In this document: positions 63,499 to 64,000 of the stretch, in pieces
How the letters are laid out: each line of letters begins with the position of its first letter
Position numbering within the stretch: the first letter of the stretch is position 1
From: Vagococcus hydrophili
GTDB lineage: Bacteria > Bacillota > Bacilli > Lactobacillales > Vagococcaceae
DNA length: 64,000 bases
Direction: 5' to 3'
Assembly: GCF_011304195.1 (NCBI RefSeq)
Contig: NZ_CP049887.1
Span: forward strand, 1,364,001-1,428,000
The notes under the pieces: generated by a model
What the model was told of the DNA's origin: nothing
The model's database searches: none
What the model saw: only the letters and a program-made list of their open reading frames with translations
Translations under genes and position numbers: made by a program

Positions 63499-64000
63499 AT
63501 GAAAAAATATTTATTTTCAACAGTATTATTAGCAGGAGTAGTGGTAAGTTTAGCACCTAGTGTGACGGAAGCTGCATCAACAGTAGAAAGAAAGCAAACA
63601 ACGGATGTAGAAATTAAGTTCAAGGATAAAGATAACGGTTTTGATGATAAAGCTGAAAACAACTTAATTATGGGGGCAACACCAACAGAAATCAGTTTTA
63701 CTGATGGTCGTGGTGATCAAAAAGGAAAAGGTTTTACAGCGCCTCAAGCTGGATCAAATGCGATTTTTAAGGCAGACATGTTTGATGAATCTCGTTACAT
63801 TGTTGTCAACGATGATCGTCCTGATGAAAGACAAAGTACTTGGAAAGTAGATGCTAACTTAAGTAAATTCATGGATACAAAAAGTAATCAAGAAAGTAAT
63901 TTAGTAGCGGATTTAATTTTAGATACAAAAGGCTTACAAGAATATCATATTGGTGCATACAGTGAGGCTTTAGGCGATTATGAAATTCTTAATCCAAATT
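63499..64000 (+). CDS. WxL-domain surface protein, N-terminal part (cut by window end)
   Basis: The frame is open to the window edge, with 167 residues visible. The signal peptide MKKYLFSTVLLAGVVVSLAPS ends near VTEA. The text after it (TDVEIKFKDKD, then SRYIVVNDDRP, STWKVDANLSKF) matches the first half of a WxL domain; the W-K-V takes the first WxL position. It follows the small LPQTG gene by 41 bases with RBS TTGGAGG. It is secreted and should bind the wall non-covalently. Confidence 0.85.
   Translation, partial: MKKYLFSTVLLAGVVVSLAPSVTEAASTVERKQTTDVEIKFKDKDNGFDDKAENNLIMGATPTEISFTDGRGDQKGKGFTAPQAGSNAIFKADMFDESRYIVVNDDRPDERQSTWKVDANLSKFMDTKSNQESNLVADLILDTKGLQEYHIGAYSEALGDYEILNPN

Overview
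The window is AT-rich DNA of a low-GC Gram-positive coccus of the order Lactobacillales, most likely family Enterococcaceae (Enterococcus or Vagococcus; the genus is a guess). The signs are WxL-domain surface proteins at both window edges, several sortase-anchored proteins (LPRTG, LPQTG, LPRTN signals), a potABCD operon led by an XRE-cupin regulator, stand-alone LytTR plus DUF3021 genes, a methionine-type T-box and strong Shine-Dalgarno sites. No rRNA, tRNA, CRISPR array or phage module was seen.

Layout. 0-6 kb: end of a WxL protein, ispE, and the spermidine/putrescine importer operon (regulator-potA-potB-potC-potD, minus strand). 6-9 kb: a YhdH/AcuI-type oxidoreductase and a repeat-rich LPXTG adhesin broken by a frameshift. 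9-15 kb: AbgB-type amidohydrolase with a Dcu-family transporter, a Fur-box-controlled flavin reductase, a fluoride riboswitch driving a CLC-F fluoride exporter, and murB. 16-25 kb: housekeeping genes (exoA, a DEDDh exonuclease, GNAT-tsaE, pta, ung, a HAD phosphatase, a Na+/H+ antiporter). 25-32 kb: a little-known cassette with a small secreted protein, two membrane proteins, an ABC ATPase, a lipoprotein and a two-component system; an 18-bp motif is shared by the secreted-protein promoter and the regulator promoter. 32-35 kb: LytTR/DUF3021/ABC-2 operon. 35-45 kb: a broken Gfo/Idh gene, an LPQTG protein under a WalR-like box, a WYL regulator with a divergent GyrI-like gene, a Met T-box in front of an M20 amidase, an orphan leader-peptide/terminator module, MazG-like, GntR/DUF1648, BCCT transporter and asnA. 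45-52 kb: a Fur-box siderophore ABC importer, a Nudix hydrolase, a 5'-truncated MFS gene and a CDF exporter. 52.6-53.9 kb: a complete IS256-family element with inverted repeats and an 8-bp target duplication. 54-61 kb: a giant DUF1542-repeat surface protein. 61-64 kb: a short 6-phosphogluconate dehydrogenase, a 600-bp gene-free stretch with a probable structured RNA and a strong terminator, then the start of a WxL locus.

Two features cut across the window. First, five genes (7.4, 29.8, 35.3, 38.96 and 56.7 kb) are interrupted by frameshifts that are all repaired by adding one base, mostly at short homopolymers. This suggests either systematic under-calling in the assembly or a set of recent inactivations, and should be settled before calling them pseudogenes. 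Second, a roughly 115-bp imperfect palindrome occurs in at least five full copies plus two solitary right arms, with compensatory changes in its stem. It looks like an uncatalogued mobile or RNA-level intergenic repeat.
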